64,000 bases of DNA from assembly GCA_045600045.1 (NCBI GenBank), contig JAZRXD010000063.1, positions 1 to 64,000 of the forward strand, read 5' to 3'. The stretch is from UBA1715 sp045600045 (GTDB lineage: Bacteria; Bacteroidota; Bacteroidia; Bacteroidales; UBA1715). How positions within the stretch are numbered: the first letter of the stretch is position 1; the number at the start of each line of letters is the position of its first letter. The notes under the pieces were generated by a model, which was not told where the DNA came from, did no database searches, and saw only the letters and a program-made list of their open reading frames with translations. Below are positions 8,970 to 17,239 of this stretch, piece after piece. A program made the position numbers and the translations under genes.

Positions 8970-9400
8970 TGGACGAAAAAGTTTTACAGGCAGAAAAAGA
9001 ATTTGACATCCGTTTTAGCGAAGTCGATGCTATGCAGATTGTTTGGCATGGCTCGTATGCCCTCTATTTCGAAGACGCACGCGAGGAATTCGGACGCAAA
9101 TATCAACTTGAATATATGCGTATGTACGAATTCGGATTTTACGCACCTCTTGTAGAATTGAAATTCAACTACAAACGTCCGTTGAAATATCAAGATAAAG
9201 CAAAAATCGTCATCAAATTCCGTAACACGACTGCCGCAAAATTAATTTTCGACTACGAAATATACGACTTGAAAACCAACGAATTATGTGCAACAGGACA
9301 CACAGTCCAAGTTTTTCTAGACACAAACTACAATTTAATGTGGACGTTGCCACCATTCATTAAAGAATGGAAAAAAATGAACGGATTGCCAGAAGAATGA
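8969..9400 (+). CDS. 4HBT-type acyl thioesterase (YbgC/FadM-like)
   Basis: 143-residue single hot-dog protein. The segment RFSEVDAMQIVWHGSYALYF is the 4-hydroxybenzoyl-CoA thioesterase signature, with the catalytic Asp in EVDAMQIVWH (usual form D-x-x-G-h-V/Y-x-x). Family members release acyl chains from CoA or ACP. In this cassette it could release the finished chain or edit stalled intermediates. The gene overlaps the ketosynthase start by four bases (ATGA). Confidence 0.85.
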   Translation: MDEKVLQAEKEFDIRFSEVDAMQIVWHGSYALYFEDAREEFGRKYQLEYMRMYEFGFYAPLVELKFNYKRPLKYQDKAKIVIKFRNTTAAKLIFDYEIYDLKTNELCATGHTVQVFLDTNYNLMWTLPPFIKEWKKMNGLPEE

Positions 9401-10539
9401 TTTATCAGATTTCACACAATATTATTTCGTCATTGGGCTTTTCGTCCGAAGAAAATTATAGGGCCGTAAAAGCAGGAAAAACAAATCTCAAACTTCGCAA
9501 GGACACTTTTGATCTACCAGAACCATTTGTTGGTGCGTTGTTGGATGAAGAGAATTTAAACAATGAATTTTCTAAAATAAACAACACTGGCAAACGCTAC
9601 ACTAAGTTCGAAAAAGCTGCCATTCTCAGTATATACAAAGCTTTACAAAAAACAAACATACAAACCAATTCCAAGCAAGTTCAATTCATTCTGTCAACAA
9701 CCAAAGGCAATGTACAATTGCTTGAAAATCTTGATGGTTTTGAAAAAGACAGAGTCCATCTTTGGAAATCGGCGCAACTCATTACTGAATTTTTCGGAAA
9801 CAAAAACGAGCCTATCGTCATTTCCAATGCTTGTATTTCCGGAGCTTCCGCACAAATCACCGCATTAAGAATGTTACAAAACAACGACTGCGAAATTGCT
9901 ATTGTTGTTGGTGCCGATATGCTTTCTAAATTTGTTGTTTCGGGCTTTCAATCATTTAAAGCGCTTTCTCCGGAATTATGTAAACCTTACGACAAAAACC
10001 GAGTAGGCCTGAACCTTGGCGAAGCTGCGGCTACAATCATATACGGAAAAACAAATAATCCGTTGCCGAAAAACAGCATCGTACTTTCTGCCGGTGCAAT
10101 GGCCAACGACGCAAACCATATTTCTGGTCCTTCGAGAACAGGCGCAGGATTATTTCTTGCAATACAAAAAGTTTTGAAAGGCACCAATCCCGATGAAATT
10201 GCATTCGTCAACGCACACGGAACCGCAACTGCATACAACGATGATATGGAATCGTTAGCATTGACAAGCGCTAACCTGCAAAACAGACCAATAAATAGTT
10301 TGAAAGCTTATTTCGGACATACACTGGGCGCTGCTGGCATTCTTGAATCTATCATTTCCTCTTTGGCTATTATTGACAATACAGCATTGAAAGTCAATAA
10401 TTTGACCGAACACGGAACCGTTGCCCCTATCAATACTTTGCAGGAAAACGAAGTTTGCAAAGCACAAAAATTTTTAAAAGTTCTTTCTGGATTCGGCGGA
10501 AGCAATGCAGCATTACTATTCACAAAAATCACTGAATAA
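9397..10539 (+). CDS. Beta-ketoacyl-ACP synthase (KAS I/II type)
   Basis: 380-residue condensing enzyme with all three catalytic residues: Cys146 in NACISGASAQ, His274 in NAHGTATAYNDDMES, and His308 in YFGHTLGAAG. It would elongate an acyl chain with malonyl-ACP. I chose ATG 9397 (MIYQISHNIISSLGF), which overlaps the thioesterase stop as ATGA; an ATG ten codons upstream would extend deep into that gene. It is a little shorter than housekeeping FabF (about 410 residues), in line with secondary-metabolism ketosynthases. No acyl carrier protein gene is nearby. Confidence 0.88.
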   Translation: MIYQISHNIISSLGFSSEENYRAVKAGKTNLKLRKDTFDLPEPFVGALLDEENLNNEFSKINNTGKRYTKFEKAAILSIYKALQKTNIQTNSKQVQFILSTTKGNVQLLENLDGFEKDRVHLWKSAQLITEFFGNKNEPIVISNACISGASAQITALRMLQNNDCEIAIVVGADMLSKFVVSGFQSFKALSPELCKPYDKNRVGLNLGEAAATIIYGKTNNPLPKNSIVLSAGAMANDANHISGPSRTGAGLFLAIQKVLKGTNPDEIAFVNAHGTATAYNDDMESLALTSANLQNRPINSLKAYFGHTLGAAGILESIISSLAIIDNTALKVNNLTEHGTVAPINTLQENEVCKAQKFLKVLSGFGGSNAALLFTKITE

Positions 10540-10540
10540 C

Positions 10541-11155
10541 ATGCAGTTAGGAATTTCATCATATTGCAGGATAACGAACAACAAAGTCATAATCAACGGA
10601 AAGGAACTCGCAATTTCGCGCAGCGATTCTTCGTGGCTATGCGACATTTACCATGCTTTGAACATTTCATATCCGAAATTTTTTAAGATGGACAATCTTG
10701 CCAAAAGCGGATTTTTAGGTTCCGAAGCTGTTTTACAATCTATTGAATTCGACAAAAATACATTAAAAGAAAATGTTGCTGTTGTTTGCTGCAACCGCAG
10801 TTCTTCCCTCGACGACGACACCGCTTATCAAACAACCATACAAGACAAAAACAACTACTACCCATCGCCTGCTGTTTTTGTATATACATTGGCAAACATT
10901 GTGACTGGCGAAATCTCCATACGAAATAAAACAATGGGCGAAAGCGCATTCTACGTTATGGAACAATTCAGTCCCGAAAAATTCTATTCTTTCGTACAAG
11001 GTGCATTTTCCGACAATACAATAAATGCTTGCCTTTGCGGTTGGGTTGAATATTTCGAAAATAACTGTGACGTGCTTTTCCTTTATATTGAAAAAACTAA
11101 CAAAAAACATCTTTTATCTCCGAGCGAACTCGAAAAAATCTACAACTTTTGTTAG
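10541..11155 (+). CDS. Shortened ketosynthase-like protein (no catalytic Cys)
   Basis: 204 residues. The segments VAVVCCNRSSSLDDDTAYQT and SPAVFVYTLANIVTGEISIR resemble the N-terminal half of a beta-ketoacyl synthase (the Ketoacyl-synt_2 type seen in aryl-polyene clusters). The nucleophile motif NACxSG and both catalytic His motifs are missing, so it cannot condense chains alone. I infer a partner role for the upstream ketosynthase, comparable to a chain-length factor. It starts one base after the ketosynthase stop (ATG 10541) and is the last gene of the cassette. A weak inverted repeat follows, with no clear terminator. Confidence 0.7.
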   Translation: MQLGISSYCRITNNKVIINGKELAISRSDSSWLCDIYHALNISYPKFFKMDNLAKSGFLGSEAVLQSIEFDKNTLKENVAVVCCNRSSSLDDDTAYQTTIQDKNNYYPSPAVFVYTLANIVTGEISIRNKTMGESAFYVMEQFSPEKFYSFVQGAFSDNTINACLCGWVEYFENNCDVLFLYIEKTNKKHLLSPSELEKIYNFC

Positions 11156-11239
11156 TTCTCAAAACGAACATTTAAGAACAAAAAATAGACAATTGAGTTA
11201 ATTATAGCATCAACTCATTCCGTTTTTTGATAAAAATCA

Positions 11240-11247
11240 TATATTTG
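11240..11247 (+). promoter_or_regulatory. -7 box upstream of the Crp/Fnr regulator
   Basis: TATATTTG fits TAnnTTTG and lies 27 bases before the ATG at 11275. No good -33 element is visible at the right distance. An inverted repeat TGAGTT-N12-AACTCA (11194-11217) lies upstream and could be an operator, but this is speculative. Confidence 0.5.
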
Positions 11248-11274
11248 CAATACTTATTAATAAAATTTCATGCG

Positions 11275-11967
11275 ATGAGAATACCACCAAAAGATGTTTT
11301 ACTAAAAGAATTAGCAAACACAGATTTTGCTAAATGTCTTACAGCCAAGGATATAGAAAAACTTGACAAATCAATTAAATTTCTTTCTTACTCAAAAGGA
11401 GAAACTATCTACAAACAAGGTGCAAAAATCAATGAATTCGGTTTGTTAGTCAAAGGTTTATGTAAGTTAACCGTTGAAAACGAAACAGAAAACGAACTTG
11501 GCACAATTGTTTGGATTAAAAAACCTGTAGGTATTATCGGTATTACAACATTGTTGGAAGAAAATTATTTGGCAACAGCCACAGCAATGAGCGAAGTTGT
11601 TGTTGCTTTCTTCGACAGAAATGATTTTCTTCAAATCATAAAAGAAAATGGTAAATGTGCTTTCGAACTTTTCAAATACAGCACAAATTCCATTAAAAAC
11701 CACGTAAGCCACTTGGCTGACTTAGGACAAAAATCAATTCGTTCCCGTTTGGCTTGTACATTGCTTAACGTTGCAAATTTCGCTAACAATGATTTCATCG
11801 ATCTTCCTATTTCAAGAAACGATTTGGCTGAATATACTGGTATTGCAACAGGAAGTACAATTCGTTTGTTGAGCGACATGGAAAAAGAAGGTGTTATTGT
11901 ACTTGACAAAAAGACTATCAAAATCAAGGATAAAGCAAAACTTATTGAAATCAGTAAAGAATCTTAA
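11275..11967 (+). CDS. Crp/Fnr-family transcription regulator
   Basis: 230 residues: N-terminal cyclic-nucleotide-binding-like beta-roll (GETIYKQGAKINEFGLLVKG, about residues 38-60) and a C-terminal Crp-type helix-turn-helix (SRNDLAEYTGIATGSTIRLLSDMEKEG, about residues 180-207). There is no Fnr-like N-terminal Cys cluster, so an iron-sulfur oxygen sensor is unlikely; the effector is unknown. I chose ATG 11275 because upstream in-frame starts run into the -7 box. Its targets cannot be assigned from the sequence. The nearby palindromes upstream of the DASS transporter are candidates. Confidence 0.88.
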   Translation: MRIPPKDVLLKELANTDFAKCLTAKDIEKLDKSIKFLSYSKGETIYKQGAKINEFGLLVKGLCKLTVENETENELGTIVWIKKPVGIIGITTLLEENYLATATAMSEVVVAFFDRNDFLQIIKENGKCAFELFKYSTNSIKNHVSHLADLGQKSIRSRLACTLLNVANFANNDFIDLPISRNDLAEYTGIATGSTIRLLSDMEKEGVIVLDKKTIKIKDKAKLIEISKES

Positions 11968-12004
11968 TTCATTCGTACGATTTAAATAAATAATAAAAAA
12001 CAAA

Positions 12005-12032
12005 AAGGGCGAAATCAAACGATTCCGCCCTT
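12005..12032. terminator. Hairpin terminator between the Crp-like gene and the porin gene
   Basis: AAGGGCGAAATC pairs with GATTCCGCCCTT around an AAAC loop, with one mismatch. The genes on both sides converge here, so it can serve both strands. A T-rich run follows on the plus strand. Confidence 0.7.
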
Positions 12033-12064
12033 CTTGTTTTGGTATGTTTTTCCAAATACTTCTA

Positions 12065-13426
12065 TTAGAAGCTATATTTCATCATCATTTGCAAACGATG
12101 GTTTGTAATCCAATGGATATTTTTTTCTGCCTTACCATTTTCGGCATCAACATAATTCACACCATCGATAGTAATAAAGTCACCATATTCAACCCACGTC
12201 ATCAACCATTCGAATGAAAGTGCCAACTTTCCCCAATTACGGACAATTCCAGGTGCTAATTGACGCATAGAATTAACGTTTGCGTATGTGTTTTTCGACA
12301 AATAATTATTATTTACAGCAGCTAAATCAACACCTTCAACAGTTTTGTCGACATACAATTTGTCCATTGTACCCAAATTCTTTGAATAACCAACGAACAA
12401 AATTCCTTGCCATTTCTTTCCGTACGTCATACTTAACCATGATGAAGAGAATTTTGTTGGTGTATATTCCCAATGGCCATCTTCGCCAAGTCCGTCGAAT
12501 TTTTCAGTAACACCGTAACCACCATTCAAATTCATGTGTTCACCACCTTGAGCATAAATACTCTTTGCTTTAACCTCGAAATCGTCTTTTTTATATTGAG
12601 CGTAAATAAATGGTGAAATCGTTGTCAATCTATCAGAAACTAACGCTGTGTACGAAGTTCCGTCGCTCATTTTGGCAGTTCCTTTGTAACGAGGTTTAAT
12701 ACTTAATACATCAACTCCCACACGACCAAGAAATCCGTTATCGCTATTGAAATTAACACCAAAATAAAATTCTGGAATGTTGCTGTATTTAATGTAGTTT
12801 GCCGAAGCTCCTTCCGGTCCGCCCGAAGTATATTGCATTTGCCAAAGAGCCGATGCCGTCAACGAAAGTTTACCTGGAATGTAGTCAAATGTGATTTGAG
12901 GAGTGCGGGCGAATGGTCCAAATGGAACACCAATTTCCAGGTTAGTGCTATGAACCATATCAATTGCCATTGGATGCCAAGCTTGTCCAACTTTCAAACC
13001 GTATTTGTTGTCACTCTTGTCTTTCCAATTCAAAGTTGTATATGCTTGACGAAGACGGAATTGTGCCGTTCCGGTAACACCACTCACACCACTATAAAAG
13101 TCAGCTTCAATTTTTGCACCAACTTCCATATTGTCACCTATTCTGTAATTCTTCACATCCAAACCAAGACGTGAAGTGATTGCGCTCCATTTCATTGTTG
13201 GATGTTCGTTAATGTCGGTTCCATCGGCTTGTATAGAACGATCTAATGGCAAATAATAATACAATTCGTCGGTTCCGGCCTTACTTTCACGTGTGTCGAA
13301 TGTAAAGTAATTGCGGACAAAACCATACCATTTCAATTCTGCTTTTGGTGCTGGTTTTTCATCTTGGGCGAACGAAACACTTCCTACTAAAAGGGAAGCC
13401 GCTGTCAAACATATAATTTTTTTCAT
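12065..13426 (-). CDS. Outer-membrane porin, probable partner of the DASS transporter
   Basis: 453 residues with a signal peptide (MKKIICLTAASLLVGSVSFAQ) and repeated amphipathic beta-strands full of Tyr/Trp and Gly (for example QFRLRQAYTTLNW and KYGLKVGQAWHPMAIDM). The protein ends in aromatic Phe (MMMKYSF), the usual outer-membrane barrel end signal. It resembles trimeric anion-type porins (DcaP or phosphate-porin-like), but the substrate cannot be read from the sequence. It lies directly downstream of the DASS anion transporter, so I infer that it lets the same small anions through the outer membrane. A strong hairpin sits only 16 bases before its start codon. Confidence 0.8.
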   Translation of the reverse strand: MKKIICLTAASLLVGSVSFAQDEKPAPKAELKWYGFVRNYFTFDTRESKAGTDELYYYLPLDRSIQADGTDINEHPTMKWSAITSRLGLDVKNYRIGDNMEVGAKIEADFYSGVSGVTGTAQFRLRQAYTTLNWKDKSDNKYGLKVGQAWHPMAIDMVHSTNLEIGVPFGPFARTPQITFDYIPGKLSLTASALWQMQYTSGGPEGASANYIKYSNIPEFYFGVNFNSDNGFLGRVGVDVLSIKPRYKGTAKMSDGTSYTALVSDRLTTISPFIYAQYKKDDFEVKAKSIYAQGGEHMNLNGGYGVTEKFDGLGEDGHWEYTPTKFSSSWLSMTYGKKWQGILFVGYSKNLGTMDKLYVDKTVEGVDLAAVNNNYLSKNTYANVNSMRQLAPGIVRNWGKLALSFEWLMTWVEYGDFITIDGVNYVDAENGKAEKNIHWITNHRLQMMMKYSF

Positions 13427-13442
13427 ACTACGTATTAAAAAG

Positions 13443-13469
13443 AAAGGGGAACCTTTTGAGTTCCCCTTT
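13443..13469 (-). terminator. Perfect 10-bp hairpin between DASS gene and porin gene
   Basis: AAAGGGGAAC at 13443-13452 pairs perfectly with GTTCCCCTTT at 13460-13469 around a 7-base loop. Read on the minus strand it is followed by a T-rich stretch and then, 16 bases on, by the porin ATG. It looks like an intrinsic terminator or processing hairpin for the DASS transcript. Confidence 0.7.
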
Positions 13470-13481
13470 GGTTGTTTATTA

Positions 13482-14954
13482 CTATAATATTGATGCTACC
13501 GTTTGTGCTAATTCTGCTGTCTGTTCAAATGGGAAGATTGTTGTCAACCAGAAATATCCCAAAATGAAACCTACAACACCGATTATGATACCAACTTTAG
13601 CCATATCCTTAGTTTCAACCAAACCCGTTGATGCAGCAATTGCATTCGGTGGAGTTGAAATAGGGAACAACATTGCGATTGACGCACAAACTGCGATGAA
13701 TGAAATCATTGCGTGTGTTCCACCCAACGACATAAATGTGTCGTGGCTTGCTGCGGCTGGATCTGCCATTGCTTCGGCAACCACAATCAAGATTGGAATT
13801 AACAATGCTGCTGTTGCAGAGTTGCTGATGAAGTTCGACAAGAAGTAGCAAACCAAACCTGCGATGATGAATACAAGTACAACACCCATTGTTCCGAATG
13901 GAATGGCATCAATAAGAACTTTTGCCAAACCTGTTCCTTGTAAACATGTTCCCAATGCGAAACCACCGGCTACCAACCAAAGCACAGTCCAGTTGATTTC
14001 CTTGATATCTTCTTTTCCAAAAATACCCGTACAAGTAAGAACTGCAAGTGGAATCAATGCTACTACGTTAGAGTTGATACCTGTAAGTTTTTCCGTAGCC
14101 CACAACAAGATTGTACCAATGAATGTAATCCAAACTACGTATGTTTTCCAGTCTGTCTTACGTTCATTTCCTTTTATTTCCAAAACAACTTCCTTCGATT
14201 TGAATGGGAAGAACAATTGTAGTATAACCCATGCAAACAAAATCATGATAATTACGTAAGGAATCATTCTAATTGCCCAGTCGCCGAAAGAAACCTCGCA
14301 ACCTGCTTCAGCCAAGAATTTAACAGCTGTTGCGTTAGGTGGTGTACCGATTGGTGTACCTATACCACCAAGGTTTGCTGCTACGGGAATTGCCAACGAC
14401 AATCCAATTTTACCTTTATCATCGCTTGGAAGCACTGCAAGCACTGGTGCCAAGAAAGCCAACATCATTGCTGCTGTAGCTGTGTTACTCATAAACATTG
14501 AGAATACTGCAATTACAACCAAGAAACCAAGAAGAACCATACGAGGATTTTTACCGAAAGGTTTCAAAAGGATTCTTGCCAATGTTACGTCCAATCCATA
14601 TTTCGAAGCCATAATAGCCAACACAAAACCGCCCAAAAACAACATAACAACAGGATCGGCGAATGCTGACATAATATCGGTGTATTTAACCAATTGACCA
14701 GCTTCAGGGTTACAGAAATATCCGATACCTTTGTTTGAAACCGTCAACAACGAAAGTACAATAATCAATACTGATGTTGTCCAGTTAGGAATTGGTTCGA
14801 AAATCCAAAGCAATGCAGCCATAACGAACATGGCAATCACACGCTGTTGCACAACTGTTAAATTTTCAATTCCAAACACATCCGTTGGAAGTGCCCAGAT
14901 AGTCACCGTAATGGCGAAGGTTACTAATAAACCTATAATCTTTTTTAAATCCAT
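13482..14954 (-). CDS. DASS (SLC13) family sodium/anion symporter
   Basis: 490-residue integral membrane protein with about 11-12 hydrophobic segments. The family signature SNFISNSATAALLIPILIV lies near residue 375, and the matching first half SNTATAAMMLAFLAPV lies near residue 155; these two SNT-type motifs form the sodium and carboxylate sites in the known homologue VcINDY. NLGGIGTPIGTPPNATAV also fits. The family imports C4-dicarboxylates such as succinate and fumarate, or sulfate; which one is not decidable here. In a Bacteroidales fermenter it could import or exchange dicarboxylates. It pairs with the downstream porin. Confidence 0.9.
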   Translation of the reverse strand: MDLKKIIGLLVTFAITVTIWALPTDVFGIENLTVVQQRVIAMFVMAALLWIFEPIPNWTTSVLIIVLSLLTVSNKGIGYFCNPEAGQLVKYTDIMSAFADPVVMLFLGGFVLAIMASKYGLDVTLARILLKPFGKNPRMVLLGFLVVIAVFSMFMSNTATAAMMLAFLAPVLAVLPSDDKGKIGLSLAIPVAANLGGIGTPIGTPPNATAVKFLAEAGCEVSFGDWAIRMIPYVIIMILFAWVILQLFFPFKSKEVVLEIKGNERKTDWKTYVVWITFIGTILLWATEKLTGINSNVVALIPLAVLTCTGIFGKEDIKEINWTVLWLVAGGFALGTCLQGTGLAKVLIDAIPFGTMGVVLVFIIAGLVCYFLSNFISNSATAALLIPILIVVAEAMADPAAASHDTFMSLGGTHAMISFIAVCASIAMLFPISTPPNAIAASTGLVETKDMAKVGIIIGVVGFILGYFWLTTIFPFEQTAELAQTVASIL

Positions 14955-15010
14955 AAAATTTTATTTTTTGTTAAACTTTGCTTTTAAGGCACACCTCCCC
15001 AAAAGCCACG

Positions 15011-15046
15011 CAAATGTAAAGAAAAAGTGTTTACGTGTTACACGTA
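15011..15046 (-). promoter_or_regulatory. -7 box and palindromic operator upstream of the DASS gene
   Basis: On the minus strand TACATTTG (bases 15018 to 15011) fits the -7 consensus. Upstream of it lies the perfect palindrome TACGTGT-T-ACACGTA (15032-15046). A second imperfect palindrome, TTTCACGTGGAA (15059-15070), shares the CACGT core. The first palindrome would cover roughly the -33 region, so a regulator bound there could block or help RNA polymerase. Confidence 0.5.
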
Positions 15047-15158
15047 CCGAGTTAAAAATTTCACGTGGAATATGAACAGGTGTTAATAATAGTTTTCAGT
15101 GACAAGCTGTTTGTTTTGTTGTAAAATTATTATATCCTCAAACTTAACCGACATCACT

Positions 15159-16745
15159 CTACTGACAACTCACTCTATACATTGGTGTTTCTCCCAGGCA
15201 CAATTCCAGCACATGCTTTTCGCAACTAAGGCGTTCTGTTGGGTCATGTGTCACGTGAAGCATTGTGGTTGTTCCTTTTTCGGCGATTAATTCCAAAAGA
15301 TGAAGGATTTTTTCACGGTATTCTTCGTCAAGGCCGTGGCATGGTTCGTCCAATATCAATATAGGTGGACATTTCACAACAGAACGAAGAATCAACATTG
15401 CGCGTTGTTCGCCGTAACTCAAGTCGCGGAATAGTTCGTGTTCACGGCCGGCAAATCCACCAAGCGCAAGCCATTTGTCGGCAATGGCAATTTCAACACC
15501 AGTGGGAGCACCATACAATCCAATGGAATCACGAAAGCCGGAAATGATAAGATTGCGGAGGTTTGTGCCGCCAACCATCCTATATTCAACGTGAAGACGA
15601 TACGACACAATGCCAAGCTTTTGCTTGATTTCCCAAATGGATTCTCCCGAGCCACGTTTTTTACCGAACAAACGGACATCGTTACAATAAACCTGCATAT
15701 TGTCGCCAGTTATTAATTCCAAAAATGTAGTTTTTCCCGAACCGTTAGGGCCACGAACCAACCAATGTTCGCCTTTTTTCAGTTTCCAGTTCAAGTCAAT
15801 CAGCACTTGATGGTCGCCCCAACCGACATTGACGTGGTTCATTTCCACAAGAATTTCTTCCTCTTCCGAAGTCTCTTGTTTAAGTGGAGCAGTATTTTCT
15901 ATCGTTGCTGTTAGCGACGATGATAATTCTTCTTTTTTCGCCGCTTTTTCATTGTCTTTTTGTGTCTGTTTGCTTTTCAAACGTTGCACATAGTCATTTT
16001 TAGAGCCACAAAACGATACTTTTTTGTCGGCAAATTCAATAACATTACTGATTGATTCAGGAATTTCGTGCCAACGTTCCATACATAATATAATGTGTGG
16101 ATATTCCGAATCGCCTTTTTGCTGAGCGGTTACAATGGTTGCGAAGAAATCGAACAAAATCTTACGGCTTTCGGCATCGAGTCCGGCGAACGGATCGCTC
16201 AAAACCAACATTTTTTTACCCGAAACCAATGCACGTGCAAGTAAAGTTCTTCTAATCTCTCCTGTTGACATATATTTAAGTCCGCGGTCGAGGATTTTTT
16301 GTATTCCACACAATTGTATGGCGAAATGCGTATCGAGGTCGTTTGCCCATTGCGGCAATTCGTCGTTCTTTTTCAACGGACCAAGAACACCTTCGGTAAT
16401 AAATCTTCGGCCTGTTCTTCCTATATCAACACCGCCTTCAACATAGTCGCTTTCATCGTTGTTTCGTTCCTCCTCAATTAATTTAGCAGCGCGCTCCAAC
16501 GAAACCATTTCGACTGAATCGCCAAAAACCGATGAAAACGAACCGTGCGATTCGACAACAGAATTCGGCACAAACGACATTTTTCCAGCGAGTGCATTCA
16601 CAAAATCGGCTTTGCCGCCACCATTCGGACCAATTACTAGCCATGCTTCGCCTTGGTTCATCCGCCAAGAAAGACTTGGCACAAACGTTTTTTCGTTGCC
16701 TTCGATTCGGCAATCAACTATCGAAATAAGAGCTTCAGAATCCAT
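15159..16745 (-). CDS. Twin-domain ABC ATPase (ModF/PhrA-like), first site degenerate
   Basis: 528 residues with two ABC nucleotide-binding domains in one chain and no membrane segments. The second domain is intact: Walker A GPNGSGKTTF, signature LSYGEQRA, Walker B ILILDEPCHGLD. The first is altered: Walker A reads GPNGGGKADF (Ala where Ser/Thr binds Mg), Walker B reads LVLSDPFAGLD (no D-E pair), and the signature is MSTGEIRR. The layout is that of ModF/PhrA proteins, whose function is poorly known. No permease or binding protein lies nearby. I chose the ATG at 16745 over the one ten codons upstream because it fits the family N-terminus better. Confidence 0.82.
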   Translation of the reverse strand: MDSEALISIVDCRIEGNEKTFVPSLSWRMNQGEAWLVIGPNGGGKADFVNALAGKMSFVPNSVVESHGSFSSVFGDSVEMVSLERAAKLIEEERNNDESDYVEGGVDIGRTGRRFITEGVLGPLKKNDELPQWANDLDTHFAIQLCGIQKILDRGLKYMSTGEIRRTLLARALVSGKKMLVLSDPFAGLDAESRKILFDFFATIVTAQQKGDSEYPHIILCMERWHEIPESISNVIEFADKKVSFCGSKNDYVQRLKSKQTQKDNEKAAKKEELSSSLTATIENTAPLKQETSEEEEILVEMNHVNVGWGDHQVLIDLNWKLKKGEHWLVRGPNGSGKTTFLELITGDNMQVYCNDVRLFGKKRGSGESIWEIKQKLGIVSYRLHVEYRMVGGTNLRNLIISGFRDSIGLYGAPTGVEIAIADKWLALGGFAGREHELFRDLSYGEQRAMLILRSVVKCPPILILDEPCHGLDEEYREKILHLLELIAEKGTTTMLHVTHDPTERLSCEKHVLELCLGETPMYRVSCQ

Positions 16746-16857
16746 ATCCTTAACATTTCGCGTGCGAAAGTACATAAATTAATTTAGAGATGTGAGGTTA
16801 AATATTAGAGATTACGGGAGATTCACAGAAAAAAATCATTAAAAATTTTTGGAACTC

Positions 16858-16887
16858 TTGACACGAATATAAAAAGTTGTATATTTG
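16858..16887 (+). promoter_or_regulatory. Promoter of the tRNA-Thr-Tyr-Gly operon
   Basis: TTG at 16858-16860 (within CTTGAC), 19 bases, then TATATTTG at 16880-16887, about 40 bases before tRNA-Thr. Confidence 0.75.
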
Positions 16888-16929
16888 CACTGCTTTTTCA
16901 AAAGCACAGTTCTTTTACATAAAAAGATT

Positions 16930-17003
16930 GCCTCTTTAGCTCAGCTGGCCAGAGCACGTGATTTGTAATCTCGGGGTCGTTGGTTCGAATCCGACAAGAG
17001 GCT
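16930..17003 (+). tRNA. tRNA-Thr (anticodon TGT)
   Basis: Cloverleaf with acceptor stem GCCTCTT/AAGAGGC, D-arm GCTC...GAGC, anticodon loop TTTGTAA, T-loop TTCGAAT. The anticodon stem has one T-T mismatch. CCA is not encoded. First gene of the tRNA cluster. Confidence 0.93.
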
Positions 17004-17011
17004 CTTTTTTA

Positions 17012-17096
17012 GGGAGTGTTCTCCAGCGGCAACGAGAGCAGACTGTAAATCTGCCGTCTTTCGACTTCGGTGGTTCGAGTCCACCCACTCCCACCA
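17012..17096 (+). tRNA. tRNA-Tyr (anticodon GTA)
   Basis: Class II tRNA with a long variable arm, anticodon loop CTGTAAA, acceptor stem GGGAGTG/CACTCCC and T-loop TTCGAGT. The 3' CCA is encoded at 17094-17096, unlike its neighbours. It begins 8 bases after tRNA-Thr. Confidence 0.93.
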
Positions 17097-17099
17097 AAA

Positions 17100-17172
17100 G
17101 CGGGAGTAGCTCAGTTGGTAGAGCATTAGCCTTCCAAGCTAAGGGTCGCGGGTTCGAGTCTCGTTTCCCGCT
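17100..17172 (+). tRNA. tRNA-Gly (anticodon TCC)
   Basis: Acceptor GCGGGAG pairing with TTCCCGC (one G-T), D-arm GCTC...GAGC, anticodon loop CTTCCAA with stem TTAGC/GCTAA, T-loop TTCGAGT. No encoded CCA. It begins 3 bases after the CCA of tRNA-Tyr. Confidence 0.93.
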
Positions 17173-17184
17173 CATTGATAAGCA

Positions 17185-17217
17185 AGCACTTACATGAATT
17201 TGTGAGTGCTTTTTTTA
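17185..17217 (+). terminator. Terminator of the tRNA operon
   Basis: AGCACTTACA pairs with TGTGAGTGCT (one G-T pair) around a six-base loop, followed by seven T. Confidence 0.85.
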
Positions 17218-17239
17218 TGTCTTGTTCAAAATGGCATTT

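Noticed and set aside
16936..17197. Open frames on both strands across the tRNA operon
   Set aside because: They are translations of the tRNA genes and their complement. The peptides (SNPRPLAW, GFEPTTPRL types) are well-known false proteins of tRNA loci.
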